This document shows positions 56,073-64,000 of a stretch of DNA of 64,000 bases, piece after piece (position 1 is the stretch's first letter; each line of letters begins with the position of its first letter). The position numbers and the translations under genes were made by a program. Below the pieces are notes generated by a model. It was given only the letters and a program-made list of their open reading frames with translations, was not told the origin of the DNA and did no database searches. Source of the DNA: an uncultured Pelagibacteraceae bacterium (GTDB lineage Bacteria > Pseudomonadota > Alphaproteobacteria > Pelagibacterales > Pelagibacteraceae); NCBI GenBank assembly GCA_902611815.1, contig CACMAZ010000003.1, forward strand, positions 18,862 through 82,861, written 5' to 3'.

Positions 56073-58253
56073 ATGAGTACTTTTAAAAAAACACTTTTAT
56101 TTTTATTTTTTTATTTTTACATATCTAATATTTTTATTCAAAAGGCTTATGCAATTTTAGAAAGCGGCGACAATCTTGATGATACCAATTATGAAGTGCG
56201 AACATTTGATGTTTCAGATGAAGAAACTACGCCCAGAGATGTTACATTTAGTAATGATGGAAAAAAAATGTTTATTGTTGGAAACGGTGGTGATGATGTA
56301 GATGAATATACCCTATCAACAGCATATAACATATCGACAGCTGTTTTTGTTGATAGCTTTTCAGTTGCCAGTGAAGATGGTAACCCAATGGGAGTTAGGT
56401 TTAACAACGATGGATCAAAAATGTTTATTGCAGGAAGATCAAATAAAAAGGTATTTGAATATTCTCTCTCTGTAAATTTTGATGTATCAGAAGCTGCCTA
56501 TACCGGAAACTTTATTGATGTTTCAGCACAAGTTGCCAGCGTATTTCTTGGTCTAGCTTTTAGTCATGATGGAACAATGATGTATGTAACCGATGGTCAG
56601 AAGGCTGCTTCAACCGATAGTATCTATCAATTTTCATTGAATAAAAGTTTTGATTTGTCTGGTGGAGCTAATCTTATAAGATCTGTTAAAACAACAACTG
56701 AAGGTTTGGAAACTCTGCTACCTGAAGAAAATGAACCAAATGGTATAGCGTTTAATAAGAGTGGAACAAGAATGTTTTTGATAGGTACGAAAGGTAATGA
56801 CGTTAATCAATATACTCTATCTGAAGCTTTTAACATTTCTACAGCTTCCTTTGATGGTGGTGCAGGTAGAGCTGGAGCTGATAACCCCAATGGTATAGAC
56901 TTTAGTCCAGATGGGTTAATAATGTATCTTTTAGATACTTTTAATAAAGAAGTGCAAGAACATCACTTGCCTTGTCCGTTCAATCTTTTTGCTGGAAAAT
57001 GTGAAAAGATTACTCAAAATAGCGACCGTGCAGGAATAGCAGAGGCACAAATGGAACTTGCAAAAAGAACAATTAATATGTCAACAAATTCAGTTTTAAA
57101 TAGATTGAAGTGGATAAAGAGAAACGAGGATAAACAAAATTTATCTAACCAAAATATTAAATTAAACTTTTCAAATACCATGCTTTCATCTTTAAACCAA
57201 TTACCTATTTCATCCTTTAAAAAAATATCAACGACTAAAAGAAATACTGACTCTAATAAAAAATATTTTTACTGGAGCGAAGGCAATATTACACTAGGAA
57301 GAGTTGGAGACAGTGACATTGCATCTACAAAGGAAATTAGTACAAATTCTTTAACTTTTGGTCTTGACAAATTCACTGATGATTATGGTATCGATGGATT
57401 AGCTTTCAGATTTGGAAGGGATGATGTTGATGTTGGTAATTCTGGAAGTCATTTAGACTCTAATACATTTAATGTAACCTATTACAATACATCGTCTATA
57501 GAAAATGATACAAAATTTGTAGATAAATTTTTTGGGATAGGAAAATTGAGTTCTGATATTATCACTGATGTTGGTGGAAATAAATTAACAGCTAAAAGAA
57601 AAGGTTATCAAGTTTATGGAACTTACAGGCTTAAAGAAGAATTTATAAAAGGTAAATTAACTTTTATAAATTCTGGACAATTAGACTTAGGGCATACTCT
57701 TTTAAAGAGATATAAAGAATCTGGAAAAGAAGAAGCAGCCATAAGAGTTAAGGACCAACATGTTGGAACATTTAATTTAAGACATTCAATTGCTGTAGTT
57801 GAAGATTTATCAAATGAAAAATATCAATTCAAAAGGCATGGTAAACTAGAATATTTAGTTGATGGTGATCGGTCTTCTGATATTAAGTATAGTTATGCTA
57901 ATGATCCGTCAAATTCCTATAAGGATAAACTTGAAGTAGGTTCAGTTCATAATATTAACGCTGAAATTGGTTTAGATTTAATTTTTCCTGATAGATATAG
58001 TATATTTTTAATTTACGAGAGAAATCAAGCTATAAATTCTGGTCACAATGATAATTTGTACATTGCAATAGGATATTTACCTTATGAAGGTGCCGAATAT
58101 GCATTTACAATCAATGGTTCAGAAAATTTATTATCAAAGTTAGAATTTAAAAAAAATGTAAACGGTTTAAATTTAAGCTTTAATGTTAAAGATGATATCA
58201 CAAATTTAGGAGATAACAGAGAAGCTAATATTGTATTAAATAAAGTCTTTTAA
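56073..58253 (+). CDS. Exported beta-propeller protein with C-terminal outer-membrane beta-barrel
   Basis: Signal peptide; at least four repeats (DVTFSNDGKKMFIVGNGGDDVDEYTLSTAYNISTAVF, GVRFNNDGSKMFIAGRSNKKVFEYSLSVNFDVSEAAY, GIAFNKSGTRMFLIGTKGNDVNQYTLSEAFNISTASF, GIDFSPDGLIMYLLDT); amphipathic C-terminus ending ANIVLNKVF. Confidence 0.75.
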   Translation: MSTFKKTLLFLFFYFYISNIFIQKAYAILESGDNLDDTNYEVRTFDVSDEETTPRDVTFSNDGKKMFIVGNGGDDVDEYTLSTAYNISTAVFVDSFSVASEDGNPMGVRFNNDGSKMFIAGRSNKKVFEYSLSVNFDVSEAAYTGNFIDVSAQVASVFLGLAFSHDGTMMYVTDGQKAASTDSIYQFSLNKSFDLSGGANLIRSVKTTTEGLETLLPEENEPNGIAFNKSGTRMFLIGTKGNDVNQYTLSEAFNISTASFDGGAGRAGADNPNGIDFSPDGLIMYLLDTFNKEVQEHHLPCPFNLFAGKCEKITQNSDRAGIAEAQMELAKRTINMSTNSVLNRLKWIKRNEDKQNLSNQNIKLNFSNTMLSSLNQLPISSFKKISTTKRNTDSNKKYFYWSEGNITLGRVGDSDIASTKEISTNSLTFGLDKFTDDYGIDGLAFRFGRDDVDVGNSGSHLDSNTFNVTYYNTSSIENDTKFVDKFFGIGKLSSDIITDVGGNKLTAKRKGYQVYGTYRLKEEFIKGKLTFINSGQLDLGHTLLKRYKESGKEEAAIRVKDQHVGTFNLRHSIAVVEDLSNEKYQFKRHGKLEYLVDGDRSSDIKYSYANDPSNSYKDKLEVGSVHNINAEIGLDLIFPDRYSIFLIYERNQAINSGHNDNLYIAIGYLPYEGAEYAFTINGSENLLSKLEFKKNVNGLNLSFNVKDDITNLGDNREANIVLNKVF

Positions 58254-58293
58254 TTTTAATTAATAAGAATAAACTCAAACATTAGGAATATAT

Positions 58294-58668
58294 ATGAGTT
58301 ACCAGTGGGATAATAAAAAACCAACAGCGCAAATGTTAGGACGTTGGCAACCTTTTCATGATGGTCATTATGCTTTGTTTGAGGAAATAATAAAAAAAAC
58401 AGGACAAGTTTGCATTCAAATAAGAGATGTGCAAGGAGTTGATGATAATCCTTTTGATTTTGAAACAGTGAAAAAGAAAATTGAAGAAAGATTAAACCCA
58501 AAGTTTGAGGGACGATTTAAAATAGTGTTGGTACCCAATATAACAAATATTTGTTATGGACGAGGGGTTGGATATAAAATTGAGGAAATAGTATTACCAG
58601 AGGATATTCAAAAAATCTCTGCAACAAACATTAGGAAAAAAATGCGTGAAGATGGAGAGCTTGAGTAA
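58294..58668 (+). CDS. Nucleotidyltransferase-fold protein
   Basis: MLGRWQPFHDGHYALFEEI (HxGH) and ISATNIRKKMREDGE (ISxTxxR). Confidence 0.8.
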   Translation: MSYQWDNKKPTAQMLGRWQPFHDGHYALFEEIIKKTGQVCIQIRDVQGVDDNPFDFETVKKKIEERLNPKFEGRFKIVLVPNITNICYGRGVGYKIEEIVLPEDIQKISATNIRKKMREDGELE

Positions 58669-58670
58669 TA

Positions 58671-59444
58671 ATGTCAGTTCTTTTAAAAGATCTAGGAAAT
58701 GGTATTAAAAGTGTAATTATAAATGATCCAAAGACTTATAATTCACTTTCTTTTAAAACATTAGGATCTTTAATAAAGATATTTAAAAAATTAAATAACG
58801 ATAACAAAACTCATGTCATTGTAATAAGTGGAAACGGCAAAGGCTTTAGTGCTGGTCACAATTTAAAAGAAGTTAAAGGTTTAAAAGTAAGATCCAAATA
58901 TTTAAAACTATTTAATTTATGTTCTAAATTAATGATTGATATAGTTGAATGTAGAAAACCTGTAATTGCAAAAGTTCATGGTTCAGCATATGCAGCAGGA
59001 TGTCAGTTGGCTGCTAGTTGTGACTTAACTTATTGTTCAACAGATGCAAAATTTGCAACACCAGGTGTAAACATTGGACTATTCTGTAGTACCCCTATGG
59101 TTGCAGTAAGTAGAAAAATTAATAGAAAAAGAATGATGAAAATGCTTTTAACAGGTGAGCCAATTAATGCGAAATACGCAAAAGAAATTGGTTTAATAAA
59201 TGATTATTATCCAAAATCGAAACTAAATAAAAAAGTTTTAGAAGTTGCTAAAGTTATTTCATCTAAATCAAATGCTTCAATTAGAATTGGAAAAAAAGCT
59301 TTCTATAAACAATTAGAGATGCCATTAAAACAAGCTTACACATATACGAGCAAAATGATGACTTTAAACATGATGAAACAAGATGCAAAAGAGGGGATAT
59401 CTGCGTTTTTAGGAAAAAGATCTCCAAAATGGAAAAATAAATAA
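58671..59444 (+). CDS. Enoyl-CoA hydratase/isomerase family protein
   Basis: VIVISGNGKGFSAGHNLKEV; KVHGSAYAAGCQLAASCDLTYCSTDAKFATPGVNIGLF. Confidence 0.92.
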   Translation: MSVLLKDLGNGIKSVIINDPKTYNSLSFKTLGSLIKIFKKLNNDNKTHVIVISGNGKGFSAGHNLKEVKGLKVRSKYLKLFNLCSKLMIDIVECRKPVIAKVHGSAYAAGCQLAASCDLTYCSTDAKFATPGVNIGLFCSTPMVAVSRKINRKRMMKMLLTGEPINAKYAKEIGLINDYYPKSKLNKKVLEVAKVISSKSNASIRIGKKAFYKQLEMPLKQAYTYTSKMMTLNMMKQDAKEGISAFLGKRSPKWKNK

Positions 59445-59905
59445 TGCAGGAGATAGAAACTATATTAAAAAATTCAAAAACAATTGCAATGATTGGGGTT
59501 AGTTCTTTAAAAGAAAAAGAGGATAGAACAAACTTAAAAAGAAAACCTTCAACAATTGTTATGAAATATATGCAAGAATTTGGCTATAAAGTTATACCAG
59601 TCAATCCATTTGCTGTAGGAGAAATAATTCATGGTGAGAAAGTAGTAGCTAAACTAAGCGATATAAATGAAAAGATAGATATAGTTAATGTTTTTAGACC
59701 ATCTAAAGAAGCCCCTGGAATAGCAGAGGATGCAGTAAAAATTAACGCTAAAGTTTTATGGTTACAGTATGGAATTAAAAATGACGCAGCAGAGAAAATA
59801 GCGAATGATGCAAAAATCAAGTATATTTCTAATCGCTGCATTAAACAGGATTATCAAAATATTTTTCAAAAAGTTAATCCAGTTTTTCCAGCATTAAAAA
59901 ATTAA
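59444..59905 (+). CDS. CoA-binding domain protein (YccU-like)
   Basis: KTIAMIGVSSLKEKEDRTNLKRKPSTIVMKYMQEFGYKVIPVNPFAVGEIIHGEKV. Confidence 0.88.
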   Translation: MQEIETILKNSKTIAMIGVSSLKEKEDRTNLKRKPSTIVMKYMQEFGYKVIPVNPFAVGEIIHGEKVVAKLSDINEKIDIVNVFRPSKEAPGIAEDAVKINAKVLWLQYGIKNDAAEKIANDAKIKYISNRCIKQDYQNIFQKVNPVFPALKN

Positions 59906-59917
59906 ACAACCCATAAA

Positions 59918-60490
59918 ATGCTGAGAATATTTTTAGTTTTATTTTTGCTTTTTAATACCAACGTTTTTGCAGAAGATTTAAAAAAAGTTTACTTTGGTGG
60001 GGGATGCTTTTGGTGCATGGAAGAATCCTTTGATAAAGCCGAGGGTGTAAAAGATGTAATATCTGGATATTCTGGAGGCACAACAAAAAATCCAACATAT
60101 AAAGAAGTAACTTACGGAAATACCGGACACTTTGAAGTAGTTGAAATTGTCTATGACAGTAAAATAACAAATTTTGAAAATTTATTAAATGTCTTTTGGA
60201 AAAATATTGATCCTTTCGATAAGGCAGGTCAATTTTGTGATAAAGGATATAGCTACAGATCAGTCGCGTTTTATCAAAACCAAGAGCAAAAAAAATTAAT
60301 AGAAAAAAGAATCAAAGAAATTGAATTTCAATATAATAAAAGAGTAGTAACTTATGTAAGAGATTTTGATAAGTTCTATAAAGCTGAAGACTACCACCAA
60401 AACTATTATGAAACTAATTTTATTAATTACTTACTTTATAAAAAAGGTTGTGGTAGAGAGAGTAGACTAAAACAAGTCTGGAAAAAATGA
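59918..60490 (+). CDS. msrA: Peptide-methionine (S)-S-oxide reductase with signal peptide
   Basis: MLRIFLVLFLLFNTNVFAEDLKKVYFGGGCFWCMEESF; VISGYSGGTTKNPTYKEVTYGNTGHFEVVEI; DYHQNYYE. Confidence 0.94.
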   Translation: MLRIFLVLFLLFNTNVFAEDLKKVYFGGGCFWCMEESFDKAEGVKDVISGYSGGTTKNPTYKEVTYGNTGHFEVVEIVYDSKITNFENLLNVFWKNIDPFDKAGQFCDKGYSYRSVAFYQNQEQKKLIEKRIKEIEFQYNKRVVTYVRDFDKFYKAEDYHQNYYETNFINYLLYKKGCGRESRLKQVWKK

Positions 60491-61056
60491 AAAATATTTT
60501 TATTGTCTACGGCCACTATAATCAAAATTCATTTAATGCGGCTATAAAGAATACATTTACAGAAGCAGCCCAAAAAAAAGGCCACACCGTAGATTGTGTT
60601 GATCTATACAAAGAGAAGTTCAATCCAGTTTATGCAGGCGAAAAACCTGATGAAGTAGTCCTAGATCACCAAAAGAGAATAGATAAATCTGATATTATAG
60701 TTTTGGTAGCTCCGATTTGGAATTATCGTATGCCAGCAATTGTTGAAGGTTGGATAGATAGGGTTCTATCTCCACCATGGGCATTCACTTTTAAAAAATT
60801 ATTTGGAAACTATGGTTATCCAAAAGGAAATTTAAAAGGAAAAAAAGTCATTATATTTTGTACTTACGGTTCACCAAGGTTTGCAGTTACAACTTTCTTT
60901 TTGAATATGCCTATAAGACGATTAAAAAGAGGAGTTTTCTTTATTTGCGGCATCAAAGATGTGCTTTACAGAAGATATTTTGAGGTTCCTTTCGTATCAG
61001 ATGAAAAAAGAAAAAAATATTTAAAAGACGTTGAAAATACCGCTACCAGTTTATAA
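60487..61056 (+). CDS. Flavodoxin-fold NAD(P)H oxidoreductase (quinone reductase-like)
   Basis: IFIVYGHYNQNSFNAAIKNTFTEAAQKKGHTVDCVDLYKEKFNP; VLVAPIWNYRMPAIVEGWIDRVLSPPWAF. Confidence 0.9.
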   Translation: MKNIFIVYGHYNQNSFNAAIKNTFTEAAQKKGHTVDCVDLYKEKFNPVYAGEKPDEVVLDHQKRIDKSDIIVLVAPIWNYRMPAIVEGWIDRVLSPPWAFTFKKLFGNYGYPKGNLKGKKVIIFCTYGSPRFAVTTFFLNMPIRRLKRGVFFICGIKDVLYRRYFEVPFVSDEKRKKYLKDVENTATSL

Positions 61057-61057
61057 T

Positions 61058-61528
61058 TTATTTTTTTAATTTGTTGGAGAATTTTAAATTCTCAGAATTA
61101 AATTTAGATGAGTTTTCTTTAATATATTCATCCATAATTTTTATTTTCTCATCCTCAAACTCTGCAACTTTTCTTTGATTTAAATCAACATATAAAGACA
61201 AAACTTCAATTGTTGATGCAACATATTTTTTTTCTTTATGTACCATCTCAAGCTTATATTGAAGTCTTTTTTTATCGTGATCAAAAAAAATTAAATTAAC
61301 ATCTACATCTTCTCCTTCTTTTACTTCTTGATTATAAGTAATATGAGATTCTACAACCATTGTACTTTTTTTTGTGGTTTTTGCAGACTCTTCTCCCATT
61401 TGAAATTTATTCATTAATATTTCTGCACCGAATATATCAAATATCAAAACGTAGTATGCGACATTCATGTGCCCATTATAATCAGTCCAATCCTTAATTA
61501 TTTTTTTTGATGTCAAATAAAGTGTCAT
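61058..61528 (-). CDS. Hotdog-fold thioesterase
   Basis: KDWTDYNGHMNVAYYVLIFDIFGAEIL...VESHITYNQEVKEGEDVDV. Confidence 0.85.
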   Translation of the reverse strand: MTLYLTSKKIIKDWTDYNGHMNVAYYVLIFDIFGAEILMNKFQMGEESAKTTKKSTMVVESHITYNQEVKEGEDVDVNLIFFDHDKKRLQYKLEMVHKEKKYVASTIEVLSLYVDLNQRKVAEFEDEKIKIMDEYIKENSSKFNSENLKFSNKLKK

Positions 61529-61568
61529 TTTTTCTTAAATTTATACTTAAATATTATATTATAAAATT

Positions 61569-62039
61569 GTGAAATTTAATATTTTTAAAACATTTTTTTT
61601 TATAATTATTTTTTTTAATACAAACTTTTCTTATGCAGAAATTTTGAAACCTAATATTTCTATTTTGCCATCTGAAGTTGTCAAAATTCAATTAAGCAGT
61701 TTACAAAAAAATAATTCTCCTAACATCGACTCTGGAATTTTACAAACTTGGGAATTTGCACATCCAAAAAATAAAAGTTTTACTGGTCCTTATGATAAAT
61801 TTAAAAATATGATCAAAGAAGATTCATATTCAATCTTAATTAATCATAAGTCACACGAAGTAAAAGAGATGTTTAAAAATGAAAACGTTGCTACCTACGA
61901 AGTAGTTATTTTAGGAAAAGATAAAAAATTTTATAAATTTAAGTGGCAGGTAGAAAAGTATAATAAAGAAGGACCACTTAAAAATTGCTGGTTAACGACA
62001 GCTGTTTTAGCACCAAAAGTGTTAGGTTCTTCCGTCTAA
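61569..62039 (+). CDS. Exported protein, possible DUF4864-like
   Basis: Signal peptide; SSLQKNNSPNIDSGILQTWEFAHPKNKSFTGPYDKFKNMI. Family call is tentative. Confidence 0.65.
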   Translation: MKFNIFKTFFFIIIFFNTNFSYAEILKPNISILPSEVVKIQLSSLQKNNSPNIDSGILQTWEFAHPKNKSFTGPYDKFKNMIKEDSYSILINHKSHEVKEMFKNENVATYEVVILGKDKKFYKFKWQVEKYNKEGPLKNCWLTTAVLAPKVLGSSV

Positions 62040-62278
62040 TTGTTCTCAGCTGGTTTAACTTTGCCATTTTCCATCTTTGGAGGTGAATACTTTGTATCCG
62101 GGAGGAAACTATTGTCGAACCTGAAGTAAACTAAAGTTAAAATCAATAGTATTAAGCTTGTTAAAGAAAGTGCTAGGAAAGGTATTTTTTTATCTGACAA
62201 TTTAAAAGCAATTTTAATTAAATAAAAAGTTATAAAAGGAGCTAAAATACTCAGTATAATTAATATTTTTTTTGTCAT
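62036..62278 (-). CDS. Small membrane protein, unknown
   Basis: Two hydrophobic segments in 80 aa; fits the intergenic gap with 4-nt convergent overlap. Confidence 0.5.
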   Translation of the reverse strand: MTKKILIILSILAPFITFYLIKIAFKLSDKKIPFLALSLTSLILLILTLVYFRFDNSFLPDTKYSPPKMENGKVKPAENN

Positions 62279-62330
62279 AGTGCGTCATTAGAATTATATA
62301 TTAAAATCCCTATTTTGGTAATTTCACATA

Positions 62331-62534
62331 ATGTCTAAGCCTCCTTTTTATTTAAGAATCCCAATTTTAATGGCGATCCTTTGCCTACCACCTATTGGTG
62401 CAACCCAAATTGGATGGTATTTTTGGGGTAAAGTAGCTGGTCTTAATTGTGGAATGATTGTAGGCGCTATCAGCGTTACTGTAGCTGGTTACCTTATGTA
62501 TATAAAAGACTGGCGAGACTTTGAGGATGATTAG
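62331..62534 (+). CDS. Small membrane protein, unknown
   Basis: 67 aa with two TM segments in a tight gap before the DMGDH-like gene. Confidence 0.5.
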   Translation: MSKPPFYLRIPILMAILCLPPIGATQIGWYFWGKVAGLNCGMIVGAISVTVAGYLMYIKDWRDFEDD

Positions 62535-62580
62535 CAAAAATTATGTTTCGTAAATTATCAAAATTTAGTAAAACCATATT

Positions 62581-64000
62581 GTGAAATCTAAATCTAAAGT
62601 AGTTGTTGTTGGTGGTGGCGTAGTAGGAGTTAGCGCACTATATCATTTAGCAAAAAAAGGTTGGTCGGATGTTGTTCTAGTCGAAAGAAAGGAACTTACT
62701 TCAGGATCAACTTGGCATGCAGCTGGACTATTACCTTTATTCAACATGAGCTATTCGGTTGGTCAATTACATAAATACGCAGTTAACTTGTACGGTAAGT
62801 TAGAGGAAGAGACAGGAAAAAATGTAGGCTTCAGTAGAGTATCAAATATTAGACTTGCAAACAATAAAGATAGAATGGATGAATATTTTCAGTATGCAGG
62901 TGTTGCACAAACAATTGGTGTTGATGTAAAATTTTTAACTCCAGATCAAGTAAAAGAAATTTGGCCACTATGTAATACATCTGATTTAGTTGGGGCCATT
63001 CAACATCCTGAAGATGGTTACATTCAACCAGCAGATTTAACGCAAGCTTTGGCTACAGGAGCAAGAAACAGGGGTGCAGAAATTTATAGAAACACAACAG
63101 TTGTAGGAATTAAACAAACTAAAAATGGTTGGGTTGTTGAAACAGATAAAGGATCAATAGAGTGCGAACATGTAATTTCTTGTTCAGGAAACTTTGCAAG
63201 ACAAACTGGTAAAATGGTTGGATTAGATATTCCTGTTATACCAGTTGAGCATCAATACATCGTTACAGAACCTCATCCAGAAATTCAAAAAAGAAAAAAA
63301 GAAGGTTTACCTGAAATGGGAGTTTTAAGAGATAGTGATAGCAGATGGTATATGAGAGAAGAAGCAGGAGGATTAATTCTAGGTCCATATGAAGATGGTG
63401 CTCCAGCATGCTATGTTAATGGACCATCTAAAGAGTCAGAGTATGAATTATTTCAAGAAGATTTAGACAGGCTAGCACCACATATAGAAGGCGCCATACA
63501 TAGAGTTCCAGCTTTTGGTGAAGTTGGAGTTAAGAAAGTTTATAATGGTGCAATTTGTTATACGCCTGATGGAAATCCAATTGTTGGACCAGCTTGGGGA
63601 TTAAAAAATTTTTGGATTAATGAGGGACACAGTTTTGGAATAACTGCAGCTGGAGGTGCAGGTTGGCAATTAGCTGAGTGGATTGTTGATGGAGAACCTA
63701 CAATTGATATGCTTGGTGTTGAACCAAGAAGATACGGTGACTATTGCTCAAAATCATATTTGATTAAAAAGAATGAAGAAGCTTATAGCCACGTATTTAT
63801 AAATCATTTTCCAGATGAGGAAAGACCTGCAGCAAGACCTCTAAGAACAGCTCCGTGTTACGACAGAATGAAAAATTTAGGTGCTGTGTTTGGTCAAAAA
63901 TTTGGGTGGGAAAGACCGAATTTTTTTGCAACAGATGGAATGGAACAAAAAGACGATTGGTCGTTTAGAAGATCTAAATGGTTTAGCGCTATAGAAAAAG
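62581..64000 (+). CDS. Dimethylglycine/sarcosine dehydrogenase-like FAD protein (GTG start, truncated at window end)
   Basis: Translation MKSKSKVVVVGGGVVGVSALYHLAKKGWSDVVLVERKELTSGSTWHAAGLLPLF...NEGHSFGITAAGGAGWQLAEWIVDGEP..., open to 64000. Confidence 0.88.
   Translation, partial: MKSKSKVVVVGGGVVGVSALYHLAKKGWSDVVLVERKELTSGSTWHAAGLLPLFNMSYSVGQLHKYAVNLYGKLEEETGKNVGFSRVSNIRLANNKDRMDEYFQYAGVAQTIGVDVKFLTPDQVKEIWPLCNTSDLVGAIQHPEDGYIQPADLTQALATGARNRGAEIYRNTTVVGIKQTKNGWVVETDKGSIECEHVISCSGNFARQTGKMVGLDIPVIPVEHQYIVTEPHPEIQKRKKEGLPEMGVLRDSDSRWYMREEAGGLILGPYEDGAPACYVNGPSKESEYELFQEDLDRLAPHIEGAIHRVPAFGEVGVKKVYNGAICYTPDGNPIVGPAWGLKNFWINEGHSFGITAAGGAGWQLAEWIVDGEPTIDMLGVEPRRYGDYCSKSYLIKKNEEAYSHVFINHFPDEERPAARPLRTAPCYDRMKNLGAVFGQKFGWERPNFFATDGMEQKDDWSFRRSKWFSAIEK

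Noticed and set aside
1-64000. tRNA, rRNA, CRISPR, IS elements, prophage or toxin-antitoxin systems
   Set aside because: Looked through intergenic gaps (mostly under 130 nt) and products; no cloverleaf, spaced direct repeats, transposase/integrase or phage structural genes seen.

Overview
AT-rich, tightly packed alphaproteobacterial chromosome segment. Gene content, 1-4 bp gene overlaps and low GC all look like SAR11/Pelagibacterales. I assign about 70 protein-coding genes, almost all housekeeping or nutrient-scavenging. They include the mrdA(end)-mrdB cell-shape genes, a DctPQM TRAP transporter, a PotABCD-type ABC transporter beside EutA/DoeA-like ectoine-catabolism homologues, and split, divergent 5-oxoprolinase genes (pxpA / pxpBC). 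Others are agmatinase/ALDH genes, aconitase, bamB, photolyase, a diaminopropionate ammonia-lyase-like enzyme, a Tat-type GMC oxidoreductase pair, and a GATase-gshA-gshB cluster. C1/folate enzymes are spread through the second half (fhs, a DmdA/GcvT-like transferase with a MetF-like partner, a DMGDH-like protein), along with purEK, msrA/msrB and a beta-propeller/outer-membrane barrel protein. I found no rRNA, tRNA, CRISPR, IS element, prophage or classical transcription factor. The points most worth a second look are: (1) a two-state hairpin before a LysE-family exporter that can sequester its Shine-Dalgarno; (2) a dense nested-dyad leader before the GMC oxidoreductase operon; (3) a DmdA-like/MetF-like gene pair that may form an undescribed demethylation route; (4) strong hairpins placed just after the solute-binding-protein genes of two transporters; (5) an APS-kinase-like plus nucleotidyltransferase pair flanking a beta-propeller barrel protein; (6) two unlisted microproteins. 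All functional calls come from reading motifs; no database search was run.
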